A model generated the notes under the pieces. That model was not told the DNA's origin. It saw only the letters and a program-made list of their open reading frames with translations, and made no database searches. DNA of 33,806 bases. Origin: Sphingobacteriaceae bacterium. GTDB taxonomy: Bacteria; Bacteroidota; Bacteroidia; Sphingobacteriales; Sphingobacteriaceae. This document shows, piece by piece, positions 1 to 7,788 of the stretch. The first letter of the stretch is position 1, and each line of letters begins with the position of its first letter. The stretch covers positions 1 through 33,806 of the forward strand of contig CANKAT010000031.1 of assembly GCA_947479815.1 (NCBI GenBank), in the 5' to 3' direction. A program made the position numbers and the translations under genes.

Positions 1-606
1 GGAATTGACGAGGCTTATGAATTAGGTGCAACAAGTTTTGCTTTTTTGAGTGGCAACTATGAAGAAAGCCGGAAGGAGGAAGCTTTTCAGGCTCTGGTTA
101 ATTCTACCAATGAAATTTGCCGATATGCAAAAAGTAAAGGCGAAATGAAAATTGCATTGGAGGTTTTTGATTATGATGTAGATAAAAGAAGCCTGATTGG
201 TCCGGCCGACCTTGCACTGCGTTATGCCAAAGAGATCCGAAAAAGCCACGATCATTTTGGTTTGATGGTTGATTTAAGTCATATTCCTTTGATCCATGAA
301 ACGATTGAAGAATCGTTGCTACCTGTAAAGGATTACATTGTTCATGCACATATTGGAAATTGTGTAATGAAGGATCCTGAAATGGCAGCTTATGGCGATG
401 TTCATCCCCGTTTTGGGTTCCCAAATGGCGAAAATGATGTGGATGAAGTGGTAGATTATCTTAGAGTACTCTTAAATATTGGATTTCTGAATACGCAGAC
501 CCCTCCGGTGGTCAGCTTTGAGATCAAGCCTTTTGGAGATGAAGATGCAGATATCGTAATTGCAAATGCAAAGCGCGTGCTGAATCTGGCATGGGCAAGG
601 GTTTAG
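1..606 (+). CDS. Sugar phosphate isomerase/epimerase-like TIM-barrel protein (5' truncated)
   Basis: The reading frame is open from the first base, so the N-terminal part lies outside the window; 201 residues are visible. It looks like the xylose-isomerase-like TIM-barrel family (AP endonuclease 2 type). Visible metal-site motifs in order are ALEVFD (Glu near visible residue 54), MVDLSHIP (Asp and His), HAHIGN (His) and FEIKP (Glu), the usual Glu/Asp-His/His/Glu set for a divalent cation. The substrate cannot be read from sequence. The next genes are a hydroxypyruvate-reductase-like dehydrogenase and a glycerate kinase, so a role in isomerising a hydroxypyruvate- or tartronate-semialdehyde-like compound is possible, but this is inference from context. 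A TTG at 46 is inside the open frame and is not the likely start. The stop codon is followed directly by a heptamer repeat. Confidence 0.75.
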   Translation, partial: GIDEAYELGATSFAFLSGNYEESRKEEAFQALVNSTNEICRYAKSKGEMKIALEVFDYDVDKRSLIGPADLALRYAKEIRKSHDHFGLMVDLSHIPLIHETIEESLLPVKDYIVHAHIGNCVMKDPEMAAYGDVHPRFGFPNGENDVDEVVDYLRVLLNIGFLNTQTPPVVSFEIKPFGDEDADIVIANAKRVLNLAWARV

Positions 607-676
607 TAAGCTTAAAGCTTAAAGTCGAAAGCTAAAAGTCGAAAGCTGAAAGGGAAAAGCTTAAAGCAGAAAGTAA
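607..676. repeat. Heptanucleotide repeat, AAAGNNN family, locus 1 (10 units)
   Basis: Ten contiguous 7-nt units begin right after the stop codon of the upstream gene. Apart from the first (TAAGCTT), each begins AAAG followed by a variable trimer: CTT, TCG, CTA, TCG, CTG, GGA, CTT, CAG, TAA. There is no length variation between units. The same family occurs in inverted orientation at 18114-18204 and 26547-26616. Confidence 0.85.
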
Positions 677-698
677 AAATATTAGAATTTAAATAAGC

Positions 699-1658
699 AT
701 GAAGTTAGTTGTATTAGACGGTTATACCTTAAATCCAGGAGATCTTTCCTGGGATGGATTAAAGCAGTTTGGTGATCTGCAGGTGCATGACAGAACTCCC
801 GAGAGCCAGATTGTGGAGCGATGCAGGGGTGCAGAAATCATATTCACAAATAAGACACCACTTAGAGAACATATTCTCGAACAGCTTCCTAATCTTAAAT
901 ATATTGGAGTTTTGGCAACGGGTTATAATGTAGTAGATGTTGATTATAGCAAAAAAAGAGGTATTGCAGTTGCTAATATTCCTGGATATGGTACAGCATC
1001 GGTCGTGCAAATGACATTTGCGCTTTTACTTGAGTTATGTCAGCATGTTCAAAGTCATAGTGATTCAGTGTTTAAGGGTGGCTGGGCAGCTTCGCCCGAT
1101 TTTTGTTATTGGAACTATCCCTTGGTTGAATTAGAAGGAAAAACCATAGGTATAATCGGTTTTGGGATGATTGGACAAAAAGTTGCGGATGTTGCTGCAG
1201 CCTTTGGAATGAATGTAATCGCATACTCCCGCAGCCAGTCTGATCAATCGCATCGTAAAAACTTCAGTTGGGTAGAATTAAACAGACTTCTTACCGATTC
1301 AGATGTAGTCAGTATTCACTGCCCATTATTCCCTGATACCCAGGGTATGATCAATAAAGATACTTTGAAGTTAATGAAGAAGTCAGCCTTCTTTCTGAAT
1401 ACCTCGAGAGGTCCACTCATGGTAGATCAGGATTTGGCTGATGCCCTGAATGAAGGAGTAATTGCAGGTGCCGGAATTGATGTTCTATCGGTCGAACCTC
1501 CTTCAGCCGACAATCCTCTTTTTAAAGCAAAAAATTGTATGATCACCCCTCATATTGCCTGGGCAACGAAAGAAGCCAGAGGTAGATTGATGGGAATTGC
1601 AGAAAATAATTTATCTTCATTCCTGAATCAAAAACCTATTAACATTGTAAATAAATAA
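699..1658 (+). CDS. D-2-hydroxyacid dehydrogenase, hydroxypyruvate/glycerate dehydrogenase-like
   Basis: A 319-residue NAD(P)-dependent D-2-hydroxyacid dehydrogenase of normal family length. The Rossmann dinucleotide motif GFGMIG is at residues 154-159. The catalytic triad is complete: Arg237 in SRGP, Glu266 in VEPP and His285 in TPHIAW. The N-terminal LDGYTLNPGDLSW segment is typical of the glycerate dehydrogenase (HprA-like) branch, which reduces hydroxypyruvate to D-glycerate. A glycerate 2-kinase lies downstream at 2948, so the pair would move hydroxypyruvate to phosphoglycerate in the cytosol. Specificity is inferred from family resemblance and context. The gene is separated from its upstream neighbour by a heptamer repeat and followed after 19 bases by the first RidA lipoprotein gene. 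Confidence 0.85.
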   Translation: MKLVVLDGYTLNPGDLSWDGLKQFGDLQVHDRTPESQIVERCRGAEIIFTNKTPLREHILEQLPNLKYIGVLATGYNVVDVDYSKKRGIAVANIPGYGTASVVQMTFALLLELCQHVQSHSDSVFKGGWAASPDFCYWNYPLVELEGKTIGIIGFGMIGQKVADVAAAFGMNVIAYSRSQSDQSHRKNFSWVELNRLLTDSDVVSIHCPLFPDTQGMINKDTLKLMKKSAFFLNTSRGPLMVDQDLADALNEGVIAGAGIDVLSVEPPSADNPLFKAKNCMITPHIAWATKEARGRLMGIAENNLSSFLNQKPINIVNK

Positions 1659-1677
1659 AAACCAAAATTAAATTATT

Positions 1678-2244
1678 ATGAAAAAGTACTCCCTATTATT
1701 TCTTATCACGGCTGCCTTATTAAGTTGTAATCCAAAGCAGGATGATGCTGCAAAAAAGGAAATGGATGCTGCCGCTGATACAGTGAATATCGAAGCTCGT
1801 TTGAAGGAATTGAATATAGAGCTAACAACTCCGAAGCCACCAACTGCAAACTTTGTAAAAACAGTACGCGTAGGTAATTTGGTTTATACTTCAGGCCACG
1901 GACCAGACAGAGCAGAAGGTGGACCTGTAACCGGTAGAGTAGGTGATGATCTTACCTTAGAGCAAGGTCAGGAAGCAGCACGCTTAACTGGTATTGCTTT
2001 ATTGTCAAGCCTTAAAAAAGAAATTGGTGATTTAGGTAAAGTGAAAAGAATAGTTAAAGTTCTTGGAATGGTACAGAGTACGCCTGAATTTAAGGATCAA
2101 CCTAAAGTGATGAATGCATTTTCTGACATGATGGTAGATATCTTCGGTCAAAAAGGAAAGCATGCTCGTTCAGCTGTAGGTATGTCAGCACTTCCGGGTA
2201 ATATTGCCATTGAAATTGAAATGATCGTTGAAGTAGAGGATTAA
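1678..2244 (+). CDS. RidA (YjgF/YER057c/UK114) family lipoprotein, copy 1
   Basis: 188 residues. An N-terminal signal with a lipobox-like LLSC (Cys17) is followed by about 25 Lys/Ala/Asp-rich residues and then a RidA-fold domain (about 45-188). HARSAVGMSALP near the C-terminus contains Arg164, equivalent in position to the Arg that binds the substrate carboxylate in RidA enamine/imine deaminases. Classical RidA proteins are short cytosolic trimers without signals, so a lipid-anchored form is unusual. The domain belongs to the longer RidA subfamily with the GRVGDDLTLEQGQEAARLT segment. It is the closest relative in this window of the next gene. It starts 19 bases after the dehydrogenase stop and is followed by an intrinsic terminator, so it probably ends that transcript. 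Function outside the cytosol is unknown. Confidence 0.85.
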   Translation: MKKYSLLFLITAALLSCNPKQDDAAKKEMDAAADTVNIEARLKELNIELTTPKPPTANFVKTVRVGNLVYTSGHGPDRAEGGPVTGRVGDDLTLEQGQEAARLTGIALLSSLKKEIGDLGKVKRIVKVLGMVQSTPEFKDQPKVMNAFSDMMVDIFGQKGKHARSAVGMSALPGNIAIEIEMIVEVED

Positions 2245-2273
2245 TAATTTCCCAAATACAAACATTTTTATTC

Positions 2274-2325
2274 TTAATGCTGATTTACTATTCTCAAAGA
2301 TTTAGTAAATCAGCATTAATTTTTT
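2274..2325 (+). terminator. Strong intrinsic terminator between the two RidA genes
   Basis: A perfect 17-bp inverted repeat: TTAATGCTGATTTACTA at 2274-2290 pairs with its exact complement at 2303-2319, with a 12-nt loop. A run of six T follows (2320-2325). This fits a rho-independent terminator for the genes ending at 2244. It may also act as an mRNA 3'-end stabiliser. Confidence 0.8.
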
Positions 2326-2366
2326 ATAGAAATTTATTTAATTTAAATTTTCCCAGCATTAAAATT

Positions 2367-2927
2367 ATGAAGAAGTATTTCGTAATATCCATAATCGCTA
2401 TTGCTTTACTTGGCTGTAATTATGCATCCAAAGCGCAAGTAAAAGGGGGTTCAAAAGCTGAAGTTATTGATTTTGATAAGCGCCTGAAAGACCTCAATAT
2501 CGTTTTAGTAAAGCCAAGTGCGCCTTTAGCCAGCTATGTAAAGATTGTGCGAGTTGGTAATCTCATTTTTACAGCCGGACATGGCCCTGATAAACCGGAC
2601 GGTACCAGAGTTACCGGAAGAGTTGGAGACGATTTGACTCTTGAACAGGGCCAGGAAGCTGCGCGATTAACCGCAGTTGCATTGCTTTCGAGCTTAAAGG
2701 CAGAACTTGGTGACTTGAATAAAGTAAAGCGAATTGTTAAGGTTTTGGGAATGGTACAATCTACTCCCGAATTTAAAGATCAGCCAAAGGTGATGAATGC
2801 ATTTTCTGATCTAATGGTTCAAGTATTTGGAGAGAAAGGTAAACATGCCCGCTCAGCAGTGGGTATGTCAGCACTTCCTGCTAATTGGGCCATAGAAATC
2901 GAAATGGTTATTGAGGTTGAAGACTAA
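2367..2927 (+). CDS. RidA family lipoprotein, copy 2
   Basis: 186 residues from the ATG at 2367. The open frame extends upstream to 2277, but that extension lies in the terminator hairpin, and only the 2367 start gives a signal peptide with lipobox LLGC (Cys17). The RidA domain covers about 45-186, with Arg162 in HARSAVGMSALP as the conserved carboxylate-binding Arg. Long stretches are identical to copy 1, including GRVGDDLTLEQGQEAARLT and KVKRIVKVLGMVQSTPEFKD, while the DNA differs at many third positions and the N-terminal linkers differ, so the duplication is not recent. It is followed 20 bases later by glycerate kinase, probably on the same transcript. The tandem pair at the centre of a glycerate cluster suggests an accessory role, but no substrate can be named. 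Confidence 0.85.
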   Translation: MKKYFVISIIAIALLGCNYASKAQVKGGSKAEVIDFDKRLKDLNIVLVKPSAPLASYVKIVRVGNLIFTAGHGPDKPDGTRVTGRVGDDLTLEQGQEAARLTAVALLSSLKAELGDLNKVKRIVKVLGMVQSTPEFKDQPKVMNAFSDLMVQVFGEKGKHARSAVGMSALPANWAIEIEMVIEVED

Positions 2928-2947
2928 AACTCAGTTCAATCTGTATT

Positions 2948-4087
2948 ATGCATATTCTGATTGCTCCTAATGCCTTTAAACATAGCCTTTCAGCAAATGA
3001 GATTGCTGAGGCTATTCAGGAAGGTTTGAAACGGAGTGGTGCAACCTGCACTTCTGAGTGCTTTCCAATTGCCGATGGAGGTGATGGTACAGGACATTTG
3101 ATCGTAGAAAAATGTGATGGAATTTGGCATAAATACGATGTTCATGATCCATTAGGAAGATTGATTAAAGCTCCCTTAGGTATTATTGATCAGGGTAAAA
3201 CGGCTGTAATTGAAATGGCGGATGCCTCGGGTATTCGCTTAGTACGCAGTGATGAAATGTCGCCATTAATGGCCTCCTCTTTTGGCACCGGCGAATTGAT
3301 TCGATTTGCACTCGACAGACAGGTATCAAGTATCATCATTGGGCTTGGTGGTTCGGCAACTGTTGATGGTGGGATTGGAATTTTAAGTGCTCTTGGTATT
3401 AAATTTCGAGATGCTGATGGCGCTGAATTACCAGCTTTGCCCATCAATATATCCCGATTCCGTCAAATTGATATGTCGGGTTTCGATTCGCGTATTTTAA
3501 CTTGCCAGATTACAGTTTTATGCGATGTTGACAATTTATTATTAGGTGAACAGGGCTCAGCAGTGATTTTTGGTCCTCAAAAAGGAGCTAGCCCCTCAGA
3601 TATAAAACTTCTGGATATGGCTTTAACAAACCTTAGGGATCTGGCTTTTCAATCCACTGGAATTAACATGAATGAAATTCTTCATGGAGGTGCTGCAGGT
3701 GGTATAGCGGCTTCATTGTTCACTTTTCTAAATGCCAGATTAGTGAATGGAGCTGAACATTTTCTAGAGCTTACCGGCTTTGAAAAAAGATTGAAAAATG
3801 CAGACCTTCTCATAACTGGCGAAGGGTGTCTCGATGAGCAGACCTTGCAGGGAAAGGGCCCTTTTGCTGTGGCTAAACTTGCAAAAGAATACGGTATCAC
3901 GGTCATTGGAATTGCAGGCAGCGTGCCACTCAATGAAAATCCAGACCTGAATAAGTATTTTGATATAATAATGCCCATTGGCAATCAACCAACTGACCTC
4001 CAAACAGCGATGAATTTTACCGCATCTAACCTAATCAGGACCGCTAGTGTAATTGGTAAATTTCTTTTCTTGTCCAAAACTATTTAG
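2948..4087 (+). CDS. Glycerate 2-kinase (GlxK/GarK type)
   Basis: 379 residues, the usual length for the PF02595 glycerate kinase family, which phosphorylates D-glycerate to 2-phosphoglycerate (or 3-phosphoglycerate in some members) with ATP. Family signatures are APNAFKHSLSA at the N-terminus (residues 6-16), PIADGGDGTG (40-49), GLGGSATVDGG (132-142) and ITGEGCLDEQTLQGKGP in the C-terminal half. It lies 20 bases downstream of RidA copy 2 and in the same cluster as a hydroxypyruvate-reductase-like enzyme, so it likely feeds glycerate into lower glycolysis. No terminator was recognised before dacB, which starts 55 bases later. Confidence 0.9.
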   Translation: MHILIAPNAFKHSLSANEIAEAIQEGLKRSGATCTSECFPIADGGDGTGHLIVEKCDGIWHKYDVHDPLGRLIKAPLGIIDQGKTAVIEMADASGIRLVRSDEMSPLMASSFGTGELIRFALDRQVSSIIIGLGGSATVDGGIGILSALGIKFRDADGAELPALPINISRFRQIDMSGFDSRILTCQITVLCDVDNLLLGEQGSAVIFGPQKGASPSDIKLLDMALTNLRDLAFQSTGINMNEILHGGAAGGIAASLFTFLNARLVNGAEHFLELTGFEKRLKNADLLITGEGCLDEQTLQGKGPFAVAKLAKEYGITVIGIAGSVPLNENPDLNKYFDIIMPIGNQPTDLQTAMNFTASNLIRTASVIGKFLFLSKTI

Positions 4088-4142
4088 TGTAATTTTAGGT
4101 CCTTGATTAACGTAATTCGTCTAATCTATTGGCTTTCAACAT

Positions 4143-5555
4143 ATGAAAAATATTTTTTCTTTTTTTCTTCTATTAATCGTTTCATCACTTTCTGCACAAT
4201 CGTTAAAGCAGAAAATCGAAATGGCCTATTCGCGTTTTGAAAATGATTCTCAAATGAAGTTTGGGACAAGTTCAATTAGCATTTTGAATGCAGAAACTGG
4301 AGCTATAGTTTATGCTAAAAATGAGAATGTGGGTCTAGCCAGTGCCTCAACTTTAAAAACAATAACAGCAGCAACTGCCTACCACTTGCTGGGTAAAGAT
4401 TTTGTTTGGGAAACCAGCCTGGGTTACAATGGAACAATTTCATCAAATGGTACATTAAATGGCGATGTGATCATAACCGGAGCTGGCGATCCAAGTTTAG
4501 GAAGCGACCGCTATGATCAAACCAGGCCTGAACTTATTCTTAGGAGATGGGCAGAGGCAATTGCCCGCTCAGGCATAAAAAATATTACCGGTTCAATTAT
4601 AGCTGATGATCGTTTATTTGGTACTCAAACGATGCCCGGAGGGTGGACTTGGCAGGATATGGGCAATTATTACGGTGCTGGGCCATCCTCATTAACTTGG
4701 GGGGAGAATCAGTTTGACCTTATTTTTAAGCCCGCAAATCGAGTAGGTGAGCCAGCAGAACTGATGCGTACAGAACCACAAATGAACTACCTTAAAATTG
4801 TGAATGAAGTATTGACCGGTGCTCCAGGTTCAGGTGATAATGTTTATGCCTATTCTGCGCCTTATTCTACTGTGATTTATTTGAGAGGTACTTATGGTAT
4901 TGATCTCAAAAAAGCAATTGCTGCCTCTGTTCCTGATCCTGCATACCATCTGGCCTATCAATTATTGAATAGATTAAAACAGTCGGGCATTTCGGTTGCT
5001 AAAGATGCTGTAACAGCTAGAGAACTGTCATTGAATAATCAGCTTTTTCAAGGTCCGTCAAAGATTATTGATATCCACACTTCGCCAACTCTTGATAAAA
5101 TTATTTATTGGTTCAATCAAAAAAGTATCAATCTTTTCGGAGAACATTTGATTAAAACTATTGCCTGGAAAGAGGCTAAAGAAATTACTACTACGAATGG
5201 CGTTAAGGTACTGAAAGATTTTTGGGCAAAAAAGGAAGGAATTGATCCAGATGCAATGAATATTTATGATGGTAGCGGATTGTCGCCTTCTAATAGAATC
5301 ACCACTCTGGCAATGGCACAGGTACTTCATTCAATTAAAAAAGAAACCTGGTTTGCTGGATTTTATGAAAGTTTGCCAGTCTATAACGATATGAAAATGA
5401 AAAGTGGAAGCATAAGCGATGTAATTGCGTATACCGGGTATCAGATAAGCTCAAATGGAACTCCTTTAGTATTTTCGTTCATTATCAATAATTATAAGGG
5501 GAGTAGCTCAACAGCCCGGCAAAAAATGTTCAGTGTTCTTAATACCTTGAAATAG
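4143..5555 (+). CDS. dacB: D-alanyl-D-alanine carboxypeptidase/endopeptidase, PBP4 class
   Basis: 470 residues with a cleavable signal peptide (about 1-19, ending LSAQS), so it acts in the periplasm on peptidoglycan stem peptides and crosslinks. All three penicillin-binding motifs of the S13 family are visible: SxxK as Ser69-Thr-Leu-Lys72, SxN as Ser328-Ile-Asn330, and the KTG box as Lys420-Ser-Gly422 (a common KSG variant). The DGSGLSPSN segment typical of PBP4 is at about 376-384. The long insertion between the first two motifs agrees with the PBP4 (DacB) architecture rather than the short DacA type. It stands alone between the glycerate and carotenoid clusters, with 85 bases to the latter. 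Confidence 0.9.
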   Translation: MKNIFSFFLLLIVSSLSAQSLKQKIEMAYSRFENDSQMKFGTSSISILNAETGAIVYAKNENVGLASASTLKTITAATAYHLLGKDFVWETSLGYNGTISSNGTLNGDVIITGAGDPSLGSDRYDQTRPELILRRWAEAIARSGIKNITGSIIADDRLFGTQTMPGGWTWQDMGNYYGAGPSSLTWGENQFDLIFKPANRVGEPAELMRTEPQMNYLKIVNEVLTGAPGSGDNVYAYSAPYSTVIYLRGTYGIDLKKAIAASVPDPAYHLAYQLLNRLKQSGISVAKDAVTARELSLNNQLFQGPSKIIDIHTSPTLDKIIYWFNQKSINLFGEHLIKTIAWKEAKEITTTNGVKVLKDFWAKKEGIDPDAMNIYDGSGLSPSNRITTLAMAQVLHSIKKETWFAGFYESLPVYNDMKMKSGSISDVIAYTGYQISSNGTPLVFSFIINNYKGSSSTARQKMFSVLNTLK

Positions 5556-5640
5556 TAGTTTACATAAACCGTATTGAAATAATCCCGTCATTTTTCTTTG
5601 TTCTTATTTAAAGGAGATTGAAATACTGTAATTTCGTATT

Positions 5641-7101
5641 ATGTCTAAAGCCATTGTAATTGGTGCAGGTATTGCCGGTATTGCTTCTGCAATTCGTCTG
5701 GTTGTAAGAGGATATCAGGTAGAGGTCTTTGAAGCCGGTCCGAGGGCAGGTGGTAAGCTTTCCGAACTCAATTTGGGTGATTTCCGATTTGATACAGGTC
5801 CTAGTTTGTTTACAATGCCTCAATACGTTGATGAACTTTTTACCCTAGCGGGTAAGGATTCTGCGGATTATTTCCAATATCAAAAGCTCAAAATTGTCTG
5901 TAATTATTTCTATGAGGATGGCACACGCATCAGTGCATTTGCAGATCGCAGTAAATTCTCTGAAGAAATAGCTGAAAAAACGAAGGATAGCGCTGAATCT
6001 GTGATCAAATTCCTTGAAAAAAGTAAAGATATCTACGAAATTACAAACGCTGTATTCCTTCAAAGATCATTGCATAAGTTCAGAACTTATTTTAATTGGA
6101 AAACCTTCAAGTCTTTACTCCGATTTCCCGAAATTGATGCATTTCGGTCAATGAATCAAGCAATTGAGGCTAATTTTAAAGATTATAAAACAATTCGTTT
6201 TTTTAATCGCTATGCAACATATAACGGTTCTAATCCTTATAAAGCTCCGGCAACATTAAATGTTATACCTCATTTTGAACAGCATTTTGGAGCCTATTTC
6301 CCCGTTGGGGGTATGTATTCAATAGCTAGTTCACTGGTAAAACTTGCAATTGATTTGGGTGTAAAATTCAATTTCAATAGTTATGTTGATGAGATAGAAT
6401 TGAATAACGATCGGGTTTCTGGTGTAAAGGTCAGGGGCTTAAGCTATCCTGCAGACCTTGTGATCTCCAATATGGATATCTGGTATACCTACCAAAAATT
6501 GTTAAAAGGATTCGAAGTTCCCGATCGTATTAAACAGCAAGAACGAAGCAGTTCTGCCCTAATCTTTTACTGGGGCATCAACAGGTCATTCCCCGAGCTT
6601 GAAATGCACAACATTTTTTTTACAGAAGATTACAGAGAAGAATTTAAAAAGATATGGGACGATCAAACAATTTATAATGATCCTACAATCTATGTGAATA
6701 TAAGTTCCAAAAATAAAATAGATGATGCACCTGAAGGATCCGAAAACTGGTTTACTATGATCAATGTGCCCGCTAATACAGGGCAGGATTGGGATGTCTT
6801 AATCATTGAGGCCCGTAAAAATATCATTGATAAATTATCTAGAATACTTGGTTTAGATGTAAATAAGCTAATTGTTTGTGAAGCAATTCTGGATCCAAGA
6901 AGCATCGATTCGAAGACCTTTTCCTATCAGGGCTCACTTTATGGCAGCAGCTCCAATAGTCAATTTTCAGCTTTTTTAAGGCACGCAAATTTTTCATCAA
7001 AAATTGAAAATCTATTTTTTGTAGGTGGAAGTGTGCATCCCGGTGGTGGGATACCCCTTGCCTTGTTGTCAGCAAAAATTGTAGAGGGTTTGATAAAATA
7101 A
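5641..7101 (+). CDS. CrtI/CrtD-family carotenoid desaturase
   Basis: 486 residues. An FAD-binding Rossmann motif lies at the N-terminus (GAGIAG, residues 8-13, followed by an acidic residue ending the second beta strand). The C-terminal carotenoid-desaturase signature reads VGGSVHPGGGIPLALLSAK. The family includes phytoene desaturase (CrtI), 1-hydroxycarotenoid 3,4-desaturase (CrtD) and carotenoid oxygenases. Because the downstream genes encode a CruF-like hydratase, a glycosyltransferase and an acyltransferase, all acting on the acyclic end of a monocyclic carotene, CrtD activity (3',4'-desaturation) is the best guess; CrtI cannot be excluded. An AAGGAG at about 5611 is too far from the ATG to be a normal ribosome site. 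A 10-bp hairpin spans the stop codon. Confidence 0.8.
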   Translation: MSKAIVIGAGIAGIASAIRLVVRGYQVEVFEAGPRAGGKLSELNLGDFRFDTGPSLFTMPQYVDELFTLAGKDSADYFQYQKLKIVCNYFYEDGTRISAFADRSKFSEEIAEKTKDSAESVIKFLEKSKDIYEITNAVFLQRSLHKFRTYFNWKTFKSLLRFPEIDAFRSMNQAIEANFKDYKTIRFFNRYATYNGSNPYKAPATLNVIPHFEQHFGAYFPVGGMYSIASSLVKLAIDLGVKFNFNSYVDEIELNNDRVSGVKVRGLSYPADLVISNMDIWYTYQKLLKGFEVPDRIKQQERSSSALIFYWGINRSFPELEMHNIFFTEDYREEFKKIWDDQTIYNDPTIYVNISSKNKIDDAPEGSENWFTMINVPANTGQDWDVLIIEARKNIIDKLSRILGLDVNKLIVCEAILDPRSIDSKTFSYQGSLYGSSSNSQFSAFLRHANFSSKIENLFFVGGSVHPGGGIPLALLSAKIVEGLIK

Positions 7102-7117
7102 ACATGCTTTTATCAAA
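7089..7117 (+). promoter_or_regulatory. Hairpin across the desaturase stop codon
   Basis: TTTGATAAAA at 7089-7098 and its exact complement at 7108-7117 form a 10-bp AT-rich stem with a 9-nt loop that contains the TAA stop (7099-7101). No T-run follows, so it is not a standard terminator. It could stabilise or segment the carotenoid mRNA. Confidence 0.4.
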
Positions 7118-7162
7118 TGTGCTGAGAATTTTCAAAATGCTAAAAAATGATTACTTTAACCT

Positions 7163-7786
7163 ATGCTTGAACCGCGCAAAAACTGGATAGTTTTCAAATT
7201 CTTTTCCTGGTATATAAACAGAATTATTAAATCTGATTTTCAAGAACTGAAATTCAATAAAATCAGTATTGATCAGAGCAAGTCGATTCTCTTAATAGCC
7301 AATCACTTTTCCTGGTGGGATGGATTTGTTCTTTTTCAAATTAATCGTCTTTATTTCAGGAAAAAATTTCATGTAATGATTACCCAGGAAAACTATCAGA
7401 AGGTTTGGTTCATGAAGTACCTTGGTAGTTTCTCAGTAAAAAAAAATTCAAGGAGCATAATTGAAACACTCGAATACGCAGGTCATTTACTGGATGACCC
7501 CGAAAATCTGGTCCTCATCTTCCCCCAAGGGAAGCTATACTCAGGTCATGTAGAGCAAATACAATTTGAGAAGGGCTTGATGAATTTGATAAATGTTTCT
7601 TCAAAAACTTTCCAATATATATTTGCAGCTAGTTTTACTGATTATTTTGAAAATCGTAAGCCTACTATAAACTGTTTTTTGCAGGAATGGGAAGGTGCAG
7701 AGTTTACAAGCTTGCAATTAATTAAAAGCGCCTTTAATAAACATTATGAATTATCGCGGCAAAATCAAACCGCGTCTGCCGTTTAA
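7163..7786 (+). CDS. Lysophospholipid-type acyltransferase of the carotenoid cluster (CruD-like)
   Basis: 207 residues of the PlsC acyltransferase fold. The catalytic HX4D motif is NHFSWWD (His48, Asp53), and the acceptor-binding FPQG motif is at residues 120-123. It is a short, probably membrane-associated protein with a basic, aromatic N-terminus. In green sulfur bacteria the analogous CruD acylates the sugar of a carotenoid glycoside. Here the gene sits between a carotenoid desaturase and a glycosyltransferase with only 2 bases to the latter, so acylation of a carotenoid glycoside is the likely role. A plain 1-acyl-glycerol-3-phosphate acyltransferase is the alternative. The assignment to the pigment pathway rests on context. 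Confidence 0.7.
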   Translation: MLEPRKNWIVFKFFSWYINRIIKSDFQELKFNKISIDQSKSILLIANHFSWWDGFVLFQINRLYFRKKFHVMITQENYQKVWFMKYLGSFSVKKNSRSIIETLEYAGHLLDDPENLVLIFPQGKLYSGHVEQIQFEKGLMNLINVSSKTFQYIFAASFTDYFENRKPTINCFLQEWEGAEFTSLQLIKSAFNKHYELSRQNQTASAV

Positions 7787-7788
7787 GA

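Noticed and set aside
5611-5616. AAGGAG as ribosome binding site for the carotenoid desaturase
   Set aside because: It is about 25 bases before the ATG, too far, and this phylum seldom relies on Shine-Dalgarno pairing.
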